Part shown: positions 43,625 through 52,425 of the stretch, in pieces | Layout: each line of letters begins with the position of its first letter | Numbering within the stretch: the stretch's first letter is position 1 | Program-made: the position numbers and the translations under genes | NCBI GenBank assembly: GCA_026388245.1 | Contig: JAPLKD010000112.1 | Coordinates: 1-52,562, forward strand | Direction: 5' to 3' | Source of the DNA: Pseudomonadota bacterium | Lineage (GTDB): Bacteria; Desulfobacterota; Syntrophorhabdia; Syntrophorhabdales; Syntrophorhabdaceae | Length of the DNA: 52,562 nucleotides | The notes under the pieces: model-generated | Database searches by the model: none | Seen by the model: the letters and a program-made list of their open reading frames with translations, nothing else | What the model was told of the DNA's origin: nothing

Positions 43625-43687
43625 AGCCAACACCGTGGTCAGCCAGAGCCAGTAGTATGGGCGATTGGGTGCACCAAGTCGTTAGAC
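43625..43687 (-). other. attC-like recombination site, 63 bp
   Basis: On the minus strand it begins GTCTAAC (a match to RYYYAAC) and ends GTTGGCT. Inner arms ACTTGGTGCA and TGACCACGGT can pair with bulges. It separates the toxin-antitoxin relic from the PPOX-family gene. Its R'' predicts that the preceding cassette began G/TTAGAC, which I do not find before the IS200-type element, so that cassette has lost its 5' edge. Confidence 0.72.
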
Positions 43688-43709
43688 CGTGCCATAACTC
43701 TTTCTTTTT

Positions 43710-43998
43710 GAGCCGGGATCTCCACGTTTCTGGTTCTCTGCTAAGATGCATCACTGCCACGATGAGCAACGTTTCTATTTTTTTCGATCTCGGCGAACAC
43801 ATCTTTTGCCGGGATTGCAGTCATTTCATTACGCTCGAACGCATCTATCCGGTCTTCTACTTCTTGAGCCCATAATGCGTCAATGGTTTTTCTAAATCGA
43901 AATTCAAAGCTCGACAGCAGGTTCTCCACCAACTCTGCCCTCTCTATCGGCGGCAATTCTAACGCCTCCGCAAGTATATTCACTGCATGTTTTGGCAT
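43710..43998 (-). pseudogene. Toxin-antitoxin relic: TIGR02574-type antitoxin fused to a ParE-like tail
   Basis: From the ATG at 43998 the 85-residue frame reads LAEALELPPIERAELVENLL, then WAQEVEDRIDAFERNEMTAI and PAKDVFAEI, a clear addiction-module antitoxin. After FAEIEKN the DNA is the 3' end of a RelE/ParE-type toxin gene read out of frame. In its own frame it gives ETLLIVAVMHLSREPETWRS RL, the usual toxin C-terminus. Nearly the whole toxin gene is deleted. The antitoxin part may still be translated. The unit directly precedes an attC-like site, so it was once a cassette. Confidence 0.75.
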
Positions 43999-44219
43999 AT
44001 ATCACAGCCTCCTGAATCTATCAGTTTACTCATTTTATCATAGAGGTTACTGTGTTACAAGGAAAAAATACAGCAAATAGATATCACTATGAGACGGGGA
44101 GATTTCCCTCCCGGATAGCTGTCCGAATCTCAGGAGATAGTTTAAACCCGGATTTATCATTAGAATCATATGGGTGTCGGACCATCCCTAACGACATATT
44201 TGGATTAAAAAGTGAAGCT

Positions 44220-44816
44220 CCCCACCTACAAGGCGGGGCATCCTGCTAACTTCTAAAAAAGCTCCATTTGTGTGCTCTTATTATCTTTATGGCGCTGTAT
44301 ATACCTTTTGATCTCATCTGCTGTTACTCTGTCACCCACTGTTCGTGCAAAGTATCCATCTTCCCAAAATTCTCCTCCCCAAAGTTCTTTCTTGATCTTT
44401 GGAAAGTCTTCAAATATCTCGCTTGCACTGATACTCTTTAGCATACCCACTACCCGTGCTATTGAATACCGTGGAGGAAAGCTGAGAAAGATATGGACAT
44501 GGTCTATAGCAACTTCCATCTCTTCGATCTCGAACCCGTGGTGATCTGCAATCTCCTTGAACAACTCCCTGACCCGATCCCTGATGGCATCCCTTAGAAT
44601 CCACTTCCGATACTTTGGTACCCACACGAGGTGGTATTTCGTATCATAGACAGCATGGCTGGTCCGTTGTAACACCATAATACATCATCATATACCCATA
44701 TTTTCATTTCTTCAACATCTGCTATGAACCAAAAGGATAGTTCTTTAGGATGGGGTTTCACCCCCTCCTTGCCACCCCCTTCGCATTCCTCCCCGCCTAC
44801 AAGGCGGGGCATCCTG
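44220..44816 (-). mobile_element. IS200/IS605-type insertion sequence
   Basis: A single-gene element on the minus strand. Both ends carry the same subterminal hairpin, CCCC(G/A)CC-TACAA-GGCGGGG followed by CATCCTG, at 44220-44245 and 44791-44816, in direct orientation. There are no terminal inverted repeats or target duplication, as expected for this family. Positions 43999-44219 hold no recognisable gene. Confidence 0.75.
44253..44678 (-). CDS. tnpA: IS200-type Y1 transposase TnpA
   Basis: The 141-residue single-strand transposase has the HUH pair His60-Val-His62 (AIDHVHIFLSFPP) and the nucleophilic Tyr126 in DEIKRYIQRH. YHLVWVPKYRKWIL and GYFARTVGD are further family blocks. It looks complete. 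No TnpB (IS605-type) is present. Confidence 0.95.
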   Translation of the reverse strand: MVLQRTSHAVYDTKYHLVWVPKYRKWILRDAIRDRVRELFKEIADHHGFEIEEMEVAIDHVHIFLSFPPRYSIARVVGMLKSISASEIFEDFPKIKKELWGGEFWEDGYFARTVGDRVTADEIKRYIQRHKDNKSTQMELF

Positions 44817-46504
44817 CGTGGCTTCGTGAATTGAATGTAAATGGTGTGGTCAAGATGTCCAGGCTTGAAGATGATGAAGAGGACGGAGAGTTTATTTTAG
44901 ATGGCGGTATTGTCTCCGGCACCGGCATCATTGATGCCCCATACGGTTTTTATCACACCGGCGGCACTATTAAGCCAGGCAACTCCATCGGCACCCTCAC
45001 CATCAACGGCGACTACACTCAGGGATCAGCGGGAAAGCTCTTAATCGAGGTGGCCTCCACGACCAGCAATGATCTCCTTGCCATAAACGGTGCCGCAGAT
45101 ATAAACGGTATCCTCCAGACCTCATGGACAGGGGGCTATACCCCGGCAATAAGAACAAAGTTCGGCACTATCCTTACTGCCTCATCAGGGATAACGGGAC
45201 AGTTCACCTCCCTGCTCACCAACATTACCCCAACGGTACTCTTTAAACCCAAGTATGATATCCCCAACCAGATATACCTCATGGTGGAAAGAGACTATAT
45301 CAACCAGAGCCTCCTCCCGTATCTTACCATGAACCAGAGGGCGGTAGGCTCCATGCTCAATTCCGTGGGGAATACGGCAGCAGGGGATCTCGATACGGTC
45401 TTGACCGCCATAGATTCTCTCCCCGCATACGGACAGACAGCGTATGCCCTTGATCAGCTTGCCCCAAAAGGCAGTGATGCCCAATCCGGTATGGGGATCA
45501 GTGGTGCATCCTTTCAGACAGGGAACCTCTCGGAACGCTTAAGCGATCTCAGGCACGGTATACGGGGTATGAGTCTCAACGGACTGTACTTCAAAAACGG
45601 CAATGGAAAACCAATAATGCTTGCCGATATAAACCCCGACCTCACCGGTATGCTTCCCTCTGGGGTGGATGAAAGATGGGGCTTCTTCGTAAAGGGCAAT
45701 GCCGTCTACGGGGATCAGAAAGACACACCGGATGCAACAGGGTATAACTTCACCAGTATGGGTGTCACCATGGGTTCCGACTACCGCTTTACCGGAAGCT
45801 TTATCGCCGGTCTCATGCTGGGACTCAACACCTCCAGGGCCAATGTGGACAGTATGGGCAGCAAGGTGAAGATGGACGGCTATACCCTGGGGGCCTACGG
45901 GACCTACTATAAAAAGAACTTCTACATGGACGGCAGCATAAGCTACGGCTTCGCCAACTATGACAATACCCGCCGCATTGTATTTCCGGGTCTGGACCGT
46001 ACCGCAACCTCATCCCTTGACGGCAATCAGCTTACCGCTTACGGAGGCACGGGATATGACATCCGTAAAAACAACTGGATCATCACCCCGAATGTGTCCT
46101 TCCAGTATGTCAAGCTTGGCATTGACAGCTATACCGAGGGTGGTGCAGGCGCCATAAATCTCGACGTGGACAAACAGAATACCGAATCACTCCAGGGGAA
46201 TATAGGAGCCAGGGTGTCCTATACCTGGCAGACCGATAAGGCAGTCATCATGCCCAATATCCGAGCCTCCTACGGATATGAGTTTTCACGGGACAGCCAG
46301 AATGTTACTTCACGTCTCGCTCAGGGGAGCTCACCCTTCAGTATCCAGACCATGTCCCCTGACAGGAACTTTTTCTCCTTTGGTGCAGGGATTACCGCCT
46401 TTACCGTTCGTGATATGTCTGTCTACATAAACTATGATGCCCAGATCGGTGAGAACAAGTATGTGGCCCAAAGCGTGAATGCAGGGCTGAGGGTGGGGTT
46501 CTGA
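44750..46504 (+). CDS. Autotransporter, 5'-truncated, beta-barrel intact
   Basis: Type V secretion protein. From about residue 45 the frame shows the end of a beta-helical passenger (YHTGGTIKPGNSIGTLTING; DLLAINGAADINGILQTSW; FGTILTASSGITGQFTSLL), an alpha linker, and a complete C-terminal barrel of about 280 residues (from RWGFFVKGNAVYG) closing with VNAGLRVGF and the terminal Phe. There is no signal peptide. The first 25 or so codons come from the right end of the IS200-type element, so the passenger's N-terminal part and leader were lost in a rearrangement. It can hardly be exported as it stands and may be a pseudogene despite its long frame. Confidence 0.85.
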   Translation: MGFHPLLATPFAFLPAYKAGHPAWLRELNVNGVVKMSRLEDDEEDGEFILDGGIVSGTGIIDAPYGFYHTGGTIKPGNSIGTLTINGDYTQGSAGKLLIEVASTTSNDLLAINGAADINGILQTSWTGGYTPAIRTKFGTILTASSGITGQFTSLLTNITPTVLFKPKYDIPNQIYLMVERDYINQSLLPYLTMNQRAVGSMLNSVGNTAAGDLDTVLTAIDSLPAYGQTAYALDQLAPKGSDAQSGMGISGASFQTGNLSERLSDLRHGIRGMSLNGLYFKNGNGKPIMLADINPDLTGMLPSGVDERWGFFVKGNAVYGDQKDTPDATGYNFTSMGVTMGSDYRFTGSFIAGLMLGLNTSRANVDSMGSKVKMDGYTLGAYGTYYKKNFYMDGSISYGFANYDNTRRIVFPGLDRTATSSLDGNQLTAYGGTGYDIRKNNWIITPNVSFQYVKLGIDSYTEGGAGAINLDVDKQNTESLQGNIGARVSYTWQTDKAVIMPNIRASYGYEFSRDSQNVTSRLAQGSSPFSIQTMSPDRNFFSFGAGITAFTVRDMSVYINYDAQIGENKYVAQSVNAGLRVGF

Positions 46505-46529
46505 CAATTACCTTGTATGCCCTCTTTGG

Positions 46530-46740
46530 GGTGTCTTAAATTCCGTGATTCGTACATTGTTAAGGGCCGTAATTCGTTTCCCCCTATCCACTATTAACTG
46601 CCTTCATCACCTTTCACCCTTCATCACCTTTCACCCTTCCCCAGTTTCTCTTAATGTCTCCATTCCGCAATCCCCACCTGCGCCGCGAGCGTCTTGGCGT
46701 ACAGGCGCAATCCAAAATTGAATAGCTCTCCGCTCATCCT
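46530..46740. repeat. Repeat-filled gap
   Basis: It contains GTCTTAAATTCCGTGATTCG (also near 37010-37025), a duplicated TTCATCACCTTTCACCC unit at about 46604-46640 and CTCTCCGCTC. No gene is recognised. Confidence 0.55.
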
Positions 46741-46743
46741 TAC

Positions 46744-47064
46744 ATGGATCAGGCTAAAGGGATATTGGCATATATTCAGGCAAGGCATCCTGACAAAGGG
46801 TATGATGTGGGTGGGGTGATGAGCGAGTTGGTGAATGTCATGAGGAGACCCGACTTGGCATCTGAGGAAATTGCAGCAACATTTGCTGCAATTCTTGAAA
46901 TCTCTGGAAAGTCAATACGGACGCTGTATAACGGGCTATCACTCTTAAAACTTCCTCCTGAGATTCAGGCAGCAATCAGGGCAGGAAATCTACCTGTTTC
47001 TCAGGGATATCTCATTGCTGCGAACCTCGATTGCCCCGACCTTAAAAACAGTTTTGAGTTTTAA
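46744..47064 (+). pseudogene. ParB-like gene fragment, middle part only
   Basis: The 106-residue frame has MDQAKGILAYIQARHPDKGY, LASEEIAATFAAILEISGKS, IRTLYNGLSLLKLPPEIQAA and GNLPVSQGYLIAANLDCPDL, the central helix-turn-helix region of a ParB/Spo0J-like protein. The GERR/TENLQR nuclease-like N-terminus is absent, and the C-terminus ends in AAAACAGTTTTGAGTTTTAAG repeats. It is the best preserved of three related relics. The gap 47065-47308 shows no gene, only an odd stretch GGTAACATAGGTAACAG. Confidence 0.75.
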
Positions 47065-47308
47065 GTTTTAAGTTGATAGTTGAACCCCCACATACTAATA
47101 CTATCCAAACATGTTTGAAACGAACTACTGACCGAACGGTAACATAGGTAACAGATTATTCTGGGGAGAACTATGGGTAGCTGAACGACGAGGATTGAGG
47201 GCCATCTGCTTTAGCCTTATCCTTCATCGTTCCAGAATGCTGCCCCCTTTAAAAACTCAACAAGGGAAAACGAATGGATTTTTTTTAAGGATAGGAACTA
47301 TTGTGATT

Positions 47309-48274
47309 TTACGACAAGGTTATGCTCTTCACCTGGCCTTTTTCGCCGGTAAATCCCGTGTCTTTTCCGTTAAAGAAGATATTTATCCCACCGGCATTTC
47401 CCACAAGGAGGTTAAATTTCTCCTTTGCATTGAGCATTACCACTTCTTCCGGCTTGAGCATTAATTCCTTTTTCTCAGTGCCATCAATAATTACGCTGAT
47501 CCACGTCCTCTCATGGCAGGTAATCATCAATTTTTTCGTATCTGCAATCTGTGGGATATTTTTCTTTTCATCTCCACTGTTTACATCGTTCGCTATGTGT
47601 ACAGCATTTTCTAATTTTGATGTTGCCGCCTTATCTTTGTGCATCGTGTCAAAAACAAAAAAACCTACGATTACTATAATAATTGCAGTATAAATAAAAG
47701 CTGTTTTTGGTATTTTTGGCCTTTCACTGAATATTTCTCGAGGTATATACAGTTTTTGTTTCTGTTCCTGTTTCTGCTCATGATTCTGGATTTTCTTATC
47801 CTTGGGGAGATCAACTGCGGCTTCCTGGTATTTGTCCGTCATATAAGGCTCTATTTCTTCGTTGGCTCCCAATAAAGAAGCATATTTACGGGCATACCCT
47901 TTTACGTAGACCTTATGGGGAAGACTATCCCAATTTCCTGATTCGATTGCTTCTATAATTGACTTTCTGAAACACAGGGTTTTTGCAACATCGGCGGTAC
48001 AAAGGCCATTACCTTCCCTTTTTTGCCGGAGGATTGGTCCAACCTTATCAAGTTCAAATATTTTCAAGGTTTCATCAGCATTTACAACCGGTAATGTTTT
48101 TTGTATAATTCCACCCTTTATATCTTTACCATGAGCTGATGCCTGGATATCTTTTATAACGTTCTTTTCGCTTACAGGTTTTTCGAAAGGTTTTAAGATT
48201 ATTTCATTTATTTTATTACTATCCTCCATCATTGAGGCAAAGGATTTTCCTAAGGGGTCTTTTCTTTTTGTCAT
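47309..48274 (-). CDS. rodZ: RodZ-like cytoskeletal/membrane protein
   Basis: RodZ links MreB to the inner membrane and shapes the cell. The 321-residue protein has an HTH_25 domain (about residues 79-140: GPILRQKREGNGLCTADVAK; VKGYARKYASLLG), a linker rich in Lys and Gln, one membrane helix (about 190-210: AFIYTAIIIVIVGFFVF) and a periplasmic DUF4115 domain (TWISVIIDGTEKKELMLKPE; NAGGINIFFNGKDTGFTG). The N-terminal 75 residues before the HTH are unusual. The AT-rich DNA upstream (48275-48374) probably holds its promoter. Confidence 0.85.
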   Translation of the reverse strand: MTKRKDPLGKSFASMMEDSNKINEIILKPFEKPVSEKNVIKDIQASAHGKDIKGGIIQKTLPVVNADETLKIFELDKVGPILRQKREGNGLCTADVAKTLCFRKSIIEAIESGNWDSLPHKVYVKGYARKYASLLGANEEIEPYMTDKYQEAAVDLPKDKKIQNHEQKQEQKQKLYIPREIFSERPKIPKTAFIYTAIIIVIVGFFVFDTMHKDKAATSKLENAVHIANDVNSGDEKKNIPQIADTKKLMITCHERTWISVIIDGTEKKELMLKPEEVVMLNAKEKFNLLVGNAGGINIFFNGKDTGFTGEKGQVKSITLS

Positions 48275-48374
48275 AATCGAATTCCATCTACAAATTGCAC
48301 GAAATTATTATAATATTTTTAATATCTTTTTTAAACATATTTAATCTGTCAGGTTCTGTATTTTTTATACCGGA

Positions 48375-49085
48375 CTACTTACAATTTTGGCATATAAGCA
48401 ACTCGTCAATGGCGACACCTGACTTTTTTGAAATAAATTCCAATTGCTCTACAGGGGCATGGTATCTTCCACAAGCAGGACACCTTGCCAGCTCAAACTT
48501 CTTTCTCCAGATTGTCCTAAAACCGTTCCTGTCTTCCATGTAAATGTGCCCCGTCGGACATGCTACGACACATGCACCACAGCCTATGCATACATCTGAA
48601 GGCTCATCAAAGGGCGTAGATACTTTTTTCAGAGGCCCTTTCCCGGTCATACCAAGCGCAGCAACACCCACAAGTGTTTCACACGTTTTTACACATGTAT
48701 TGCAGAGGATGCATTTCCCCTTGTCGTTATCCTTCGTATACCGTACAGTATTTACACCATACTGTTTTGCGAGATACTGTATTACTTCCGAGAAAGGACA
48801 CCGGGCAAGCAACAATTCAAGGACTGTCTTTCTTACAAGCTTCACATCATCGGATTCGGTAAATACATTGATACCATTTTCCACAGGGTAAAGACATGAA
48901 GTAACGATCCTCTTCCTGTTTCCCCGTTGAACCTCTACGACACACAATCTGCACCTGCCGTCGGCTCCGAGGACATCGTGATGACAAAGGGTTGGTATTA
49001 CAAAACCTTCTCTTATTGCGACAGCAAGAACTGTTTCTCCCTTTTCTGCTTTTACCTGTTTTCCGTTTATTTTAAATTCAACCAT
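48375..49085 (-). CDS. HoxU/NuoG-like Fe-S subunit without catalytic domain
   Basis: The 236-residue protein has an N-terminal [2Fe-2S] ferredoxin domain (CHHDVLGADGRCRLCVVEVQ and a later Cys in TSCLYP), a His-Cys-type stretch in partly changed form (ARCPFSEVIQYLAKQYG), two [4Fe-4S] motifs (CILCNTCVKTCETLVG; CIGCGACVVACPTGHI) and a C-terminal zinc-ribbon-like CPACGRYHAP..CQNC. It matches the front part of NuoG/HydA or whole HoxU. No hydrogenase H-cluster or molybdopterin domain follows, so it is an electron-wiring subunit of the NuoE/NuoF complex encoded just upstream. Confidence 0.88.
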   Translation of the reverse strand: MVEFKINGKQVKAEKGETVLAVAIREGFVIPTLCHHDVLGADGRCRLCVVEVQRGNRKRIVTSCLYPVENGINVFTESDDVKLVRKTVLELLLARCPFSEVIQYLAKQYGVNTVRYTKDNDKGKCILCNTCVKTCETLVGVAALGMTGKGPLKKVSTPFDEPSDVCIGCGACVVACPTGHIYMEDRNGFRTIWRKKFELARCPACGRYHAPVEQLEFISKKSGVAIDELLICQNCK

Positions 49086-49096
49086 TGTGCTCTCCC

Positions 49097-50950
49097 CTAT
49101 TCTATCGTTACTGCATCAAAATGGCACACATCGTAACAGTTGCCGCATTTTATGCACGTTGTCTGGTCAATGGTATGAACCTGTTTTTTCTCTCCTGTTA
49201 TACATCCCACTGGACACTCAGAGGCACACCGCATGCAGCCGGTGCATTTTTCAGGATTAATATGAAGCGTAATAAGGGACTTGCAGACACCGGCAGGGCA
49301 TTTCTTTTCCTCAATATGCATCCGGTATTCCTCTTTAAAAAACTTAAGGGTAGAGAGCACGGGATTAGGAGCACTCTGTCCAAGGCCGCATAGCGAGCCA
49401 AGACCGATTGCCCTGGCAAGCTCTTCCAGGTGCTCAATATCGCCTTCACCCCCGTTTCCGCTGCATATACGATCTACAATCTCATACATCCGCCTCACGC
49501 CTTCCCGGCAGGGGGTACATTTGCCACAGGATTCCTCCACGAGAAACTTGAGAAAATAGCGTGCCACATCAACCATACAGCTTCTATCATCCATAACGAT
49601 CATTCCGCCTGATCCCATCATGGAGCCAAGCTTTGTGAGAGAATCAAAATCCACAGGCATCTCAAGGTATTCTTCAGGGATGCATCCACCGGATGGTCCG
49701 CCTGTCTGAACGGCTTTAAATTTCTTTCCGCCTTGAATGCCACCTCCAAGCCCGAAAATGATCTCTTTTAATGTCATGCCCATGGGAACTTCAACGAGCC
49801 CCGTATTATTTACTTTGCCAACAAGGGAAAATACCTTTGTTCCCTTGCTCAGTTCTGTGCCGATAGATGAGAACCATTCCCAGCCTTTATTGATAATCTC
49901 GGGAACACTTGCCCAGGTTTCTACGTTATTAAGGTTTGTCGGTTTTTCCCGGAGGCCTTTCTCAACGGTATGAATGTATTTAGCCCTCGGTTCACCGGCT
50001 TGTCCTTCTATGGACGTCATAAGCGCTGTGGATTCACCACACACAAAGGCGCCGCCCCCTCGAAATATTTCGATGTCAAAGTCAAAGCCCGAATGAAAAA
50101 TATCATTACCGAGGAAGCCATACTCCCGTGCCTGACCTATTGCCTTCGAAAGCCTTTCCACTGCAAGAGGATATTCGTCCCTCACGTAAATATATCCCTG
50201 ATTGGAGCCTATGGCGTAGGCGCCAATGATCATCCCTTCCAGTATGGCATGAGGATTTCCTTCCATAAGCGATCTATCCATAAATGCCCCGGGGTCTCCT
50301 TCGTCACCATTGGCGAGGACATATCGTGGTGACCCCTCTGCAGTTTTACAGGAACGCCATTTTACACCCGTGGGAAACCCACCGCCACCCTTCCCTCTGA
50401 GTCCTGATTTATCAATCCATTCAATAATCTCGTCCCCGTCCATGGAAAGTGCCTTCGCAAAAGCCCTGTATCCTCCGTGGACAATATAATCTTCTATAAT
50501 CTCGGGGTCTATGATTCCGTTAAGGGCAAGAACAAGTCTCGTCTGTCCTGAATAAAAGGGGATATCATGAGTTGACACATATCTTTTTGTCTTATCATCT
50601 CCTCTGTAAAGAAGCTTTTCGGCAATCTGGTCATCTTTGATCGTGGCAATGAGCAATTTAACATCATCCTCAATATTCCTTTTCCCTACTGTCTGGTAGA
50701 GTATCTCATCATTTCCAAAGACAACAATCGGACCACGTTCACAGAGTCCATGGCAACCGGTCTTCTTTACTAATACTTTCTCTGTAAGCCCCTCCGAATC
50801 AATAGCGTCTCGTAATCCCTTTAAAACCTTCAGGGCGCCTGATGATACACAGCCAGTGCCGGTACAGATATGAATAATCTTTTGAAAGCCTTCAATTTTA
50901 TTGTTATATTCAGAGGCAATCCTGTCAAGTTCTACCACTGACATGTTCAT
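49097..50950 (-). CDS. NuoF/HydB-like NADH-binding flavoprotein subunit
   Basis: The ATG at 50950 is chosen: GGAG lies 6 bases before it, and it follows the NuoE stop by one base. The 617-residue protein has a thioredoxin-like [2Fe-2S] domain ([24 protein letters not shown]), the NADH/FMN core ([13 protein letters not shown]-type [34 protein letters not shown]), the N3 cluster motif [12 protein letters not shown] and two extra C-terminal [4Fe-4S] motifs ([32 protein letters not shown]). This is the layout of HydB of electron-bifurcating hydrogenases and similar NAD-reducing complexes. Confidence 0.94.
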   Translation of the reverse strand: MNMSVVELDRIASEYNNKIEGFQKIIHICTGTGCVSSGALKVLKGLRDAIDSEGLTEKVLVKKTGCHGLCERGPIVVFGNDEILYQTVGKRNIEDDVKLLIATIKDDQIAEKLLYRGDDKTKRYVSTHDIPFYSGQTRLVLALNGIIDPEIIEDYIVHGGYRAFAKALSMDGDEIIEWIDKSGLRGKGGGGFPTGVKWRSCKTAEGSPRYVLANGDEGDPGAFMDRSLMEGNPHAILEGMIIGAYAIGSNQGYIYVRDEYPLAVERLSKAIGQAREYGFLGNDIFHSGFDFDIEIFRGGGAFVCGESTALMTSIEGQAGEPRAKYIHTVEKGLREKPTNLNNVETWASVPEIINKGWEWFSSIGTELSKGTKVFSLVGKVNNTGLVEVPMGMTLKEIIFGLGGGIQGGKKFKAVQTGGPSGGCIPEEYLEMPVDFDSLTKLGSMMGSGGMIVMDDRSCMVDVARYFLKFLVEESCGKCTPCREGVRRMYEIVDRICSGNGGEGDIEHLEELARAIGLGSLCGLGQSAPNPVLSTLKFFKEEYRMHIEEKKCPAGVCKSLITLHINPEKCTGCMRCASECPVGCITGEKKQVHTIDQTTCIKCGNCYDVCHFDAVTIE

Positions 50951-50951
50951 A

Positions 50952-51419
50952 TTATTCTCCATTTCTGAATTCATTGATTATGTTTTTTACGCCTCCGGGT
51001 GTTGTTTTTCCGAAATCCTGTTCATCCACCCTTACGAGCGGGGCAAGTGCACAGGCGCCGAGGCAGTTTACCGTTTCAAGCGTGAAGTTGTCATCTCCCG
51101 TGGTATCGCCTATTTTCACCTGAAGCTCACGTTCGAACGTATCGGCGACATTGGGCCCGCCCCTGAGATGGCAGGCAGTACCAAGACATACATGAATCGT
51201 ATGTTTTCCCCGTGGCTTGAGTGACAGCGTCTTGTAAAACGTTGCGACCTCATAGCCTTTGCTGAATGGTATGTCTAATTGCTCACAAGTGTACTTTATT
51301 GCCTCTTTCGGCAGGAACCTGTATGTCCTCTGGATATCCTGGAATATTGCAAGAATGTATGATTTGTCACCGTTGTATTTTTGTACAATTGAATTAAGCT
51401 TCCCGGTGTCTACTTCCAT
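50952..51419 (-). CDS. NuoE/HydC-like [2Fe-2S] subunit
   Basis: The 155-residue thioredoxin-fold protein has the four cluster cysteines in [12 protein letters not shown] and [11 protein letters not shown], with [20 protein letters not shown] at the N-terminal side, as in NuoE. It partners the NuoF-like protein encoded one base downstream. A short CGGATTGTGGATT duplication lies in the 73-base gap before porB. Confidence 0.95.
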   Translation of the reverse strand: MEVDTGKLNSIVQKYNGDKSYILAIFQDIQRTYRFLPKEAIKYTCEQLDIPFSKGYEVATFYKTLSLKPRGKHTIHVCLGTACHLRGGPNVADTFERELQVKIGDTTGDDNFTLETVNCLGACALAPLVRVDEQDFGKTTPGGVKNIINEFRNGE

Positions 51420-51492
51420 GAAACCCCCTTTTTATTTCGGATTGTGGATTCCGGATTGTGGATTTAGTTCCGAATTCCGAACTCCGAACTGT

Positions 51493-52425
51493 TTACTTTA
51501 GTCCGCACAAATACTTAAGCCGTTTCCAGTCTAAATTAACCCTCTCCTGTATTTTTGATATCGTTTTTACCGTGAGGTGCCTGTATCTCCCCTGTCCATT
51601 AAAATAATCAACCATATGCCTCAGTGGTTCCGGATTATACGTAAGGCTGTACTTACCGTTTACTATCTCATAGAGCGGAAACACACCTGTTTCAACTGCA
51701 AGTCTTCCATACCTGATAGCCTGGTCCGATGGTATCCTCCATCCCGTGGGGCATACTGAGAGGATATGAATATACGAGGGGCCATTCACCATGCGGGCCT
51801 TCTTTACCTTGTTTATGAGGTCAAAGGGGTAGGATGGACATGCAGTTGCCACATAGGGGATATTATGGGCAGCTACTATTTTAGGCATGTTTTTTTTCCA
51901 TGTGGATTGTCCTATGCTTTTTTTACCGACAGGGGTTGTCGTGGTTGCAGCGCCATAAGGGGTTAATGAGGAACTTTGGATACCGGTGTTCATGTATGCC
52001 TCATTATCAACACAGATATAGGTAAATTTGTGTCCCCTTTCCAGGGCGCCGGAGAGTGCCTGGAGACCGATATCGCTTGTTCCGCCGTCACCTGCGATGG
52101 CAACAACGTGGATATCCTTCTTTTCAACCTTACCTTTTGACATAAGAATTTTTAAAGCCGATTCCACACCAGACGCAACAGCAGCAGCGTTTTCAAAAGC
52201 AACATGGATCCATGGAAGCCGCCAATCTGTTGTGGGGAGCGGGGTAGATATAATCTCCATGCAACCGGTAGCCATAACAAGGATTGTGTCTCTGCCAAAA
52301 CCTTTGAGGGCTAAACGTACAGCCAGTATCTCTGCACATCCCTGACAGGCCCTGTGGCCGGACACTGCAAATTCTTCCTTTGGAAGTACATTTGCCGCAT
52401 ATACATCTATTTCAGGCAACATCAT
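51493..52425 (-). CDS. porB: 2-oxoacid:ferredoxin oxidoreductase beta subunit (PorB-like)
   Basis: It binds thiamine pyrophosphate and takes part in oxidation of pyruvate or another 2-oxoacid to acyl-CoA with reduction of ferredoxin. The 310-residue chain has GHRACQGCAEILAVRLAL and ATGCMEI (cluster cysteines), the TPP motif GDGGTSDIGLQALSGALERG ending in VDNEAYMNTG, and TPVGKKSIGQ. Pyruvate is the best guess from overall similarity. The start overlaps the stop of the alpha-subunit gene (ATGA). Confidence 0.92.
   Translation of the reverse strand: MMLPEIDVYAANVLPKEEFAVSGHRACQGCAEILAVRLALKGFGRDTILVMATGCMEIISTPLPTTDWRLPWIHVAFENAAAVASGVESALKILMSKGKVEKKDIHVVAIAGDGGTSDIGLQALSGALERGHKFTYICVDNEAYMNTGIQSSSLTPYGAATTTTPVGKKSIGQSTWKKNMPKIVAAHNIPYVATACPSYPFDLINKVKKARMVNGPSYIHILSVCPTGWRIPSDQAIRYGRLAVETGVFPLYEIVNGKYSLTYNPEPLRHMVDYFNGQGRYRHLTVKTISKIQERVNLDWKRLKYLCGLK

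Noticed and set aside
44190-44216. GTCGTTAGGG on the minus strand as the edge of a third cassette
   Set aside because: It does not complement the R'' core of the site at 43681-43687 (GTCTAAC), and no inner arms are visible beside it.
46505-46743. Frames in the gap before the last ParB-like relic
   Set aside because: Composition is that of duplicated repeat units, with no start signal or domain.
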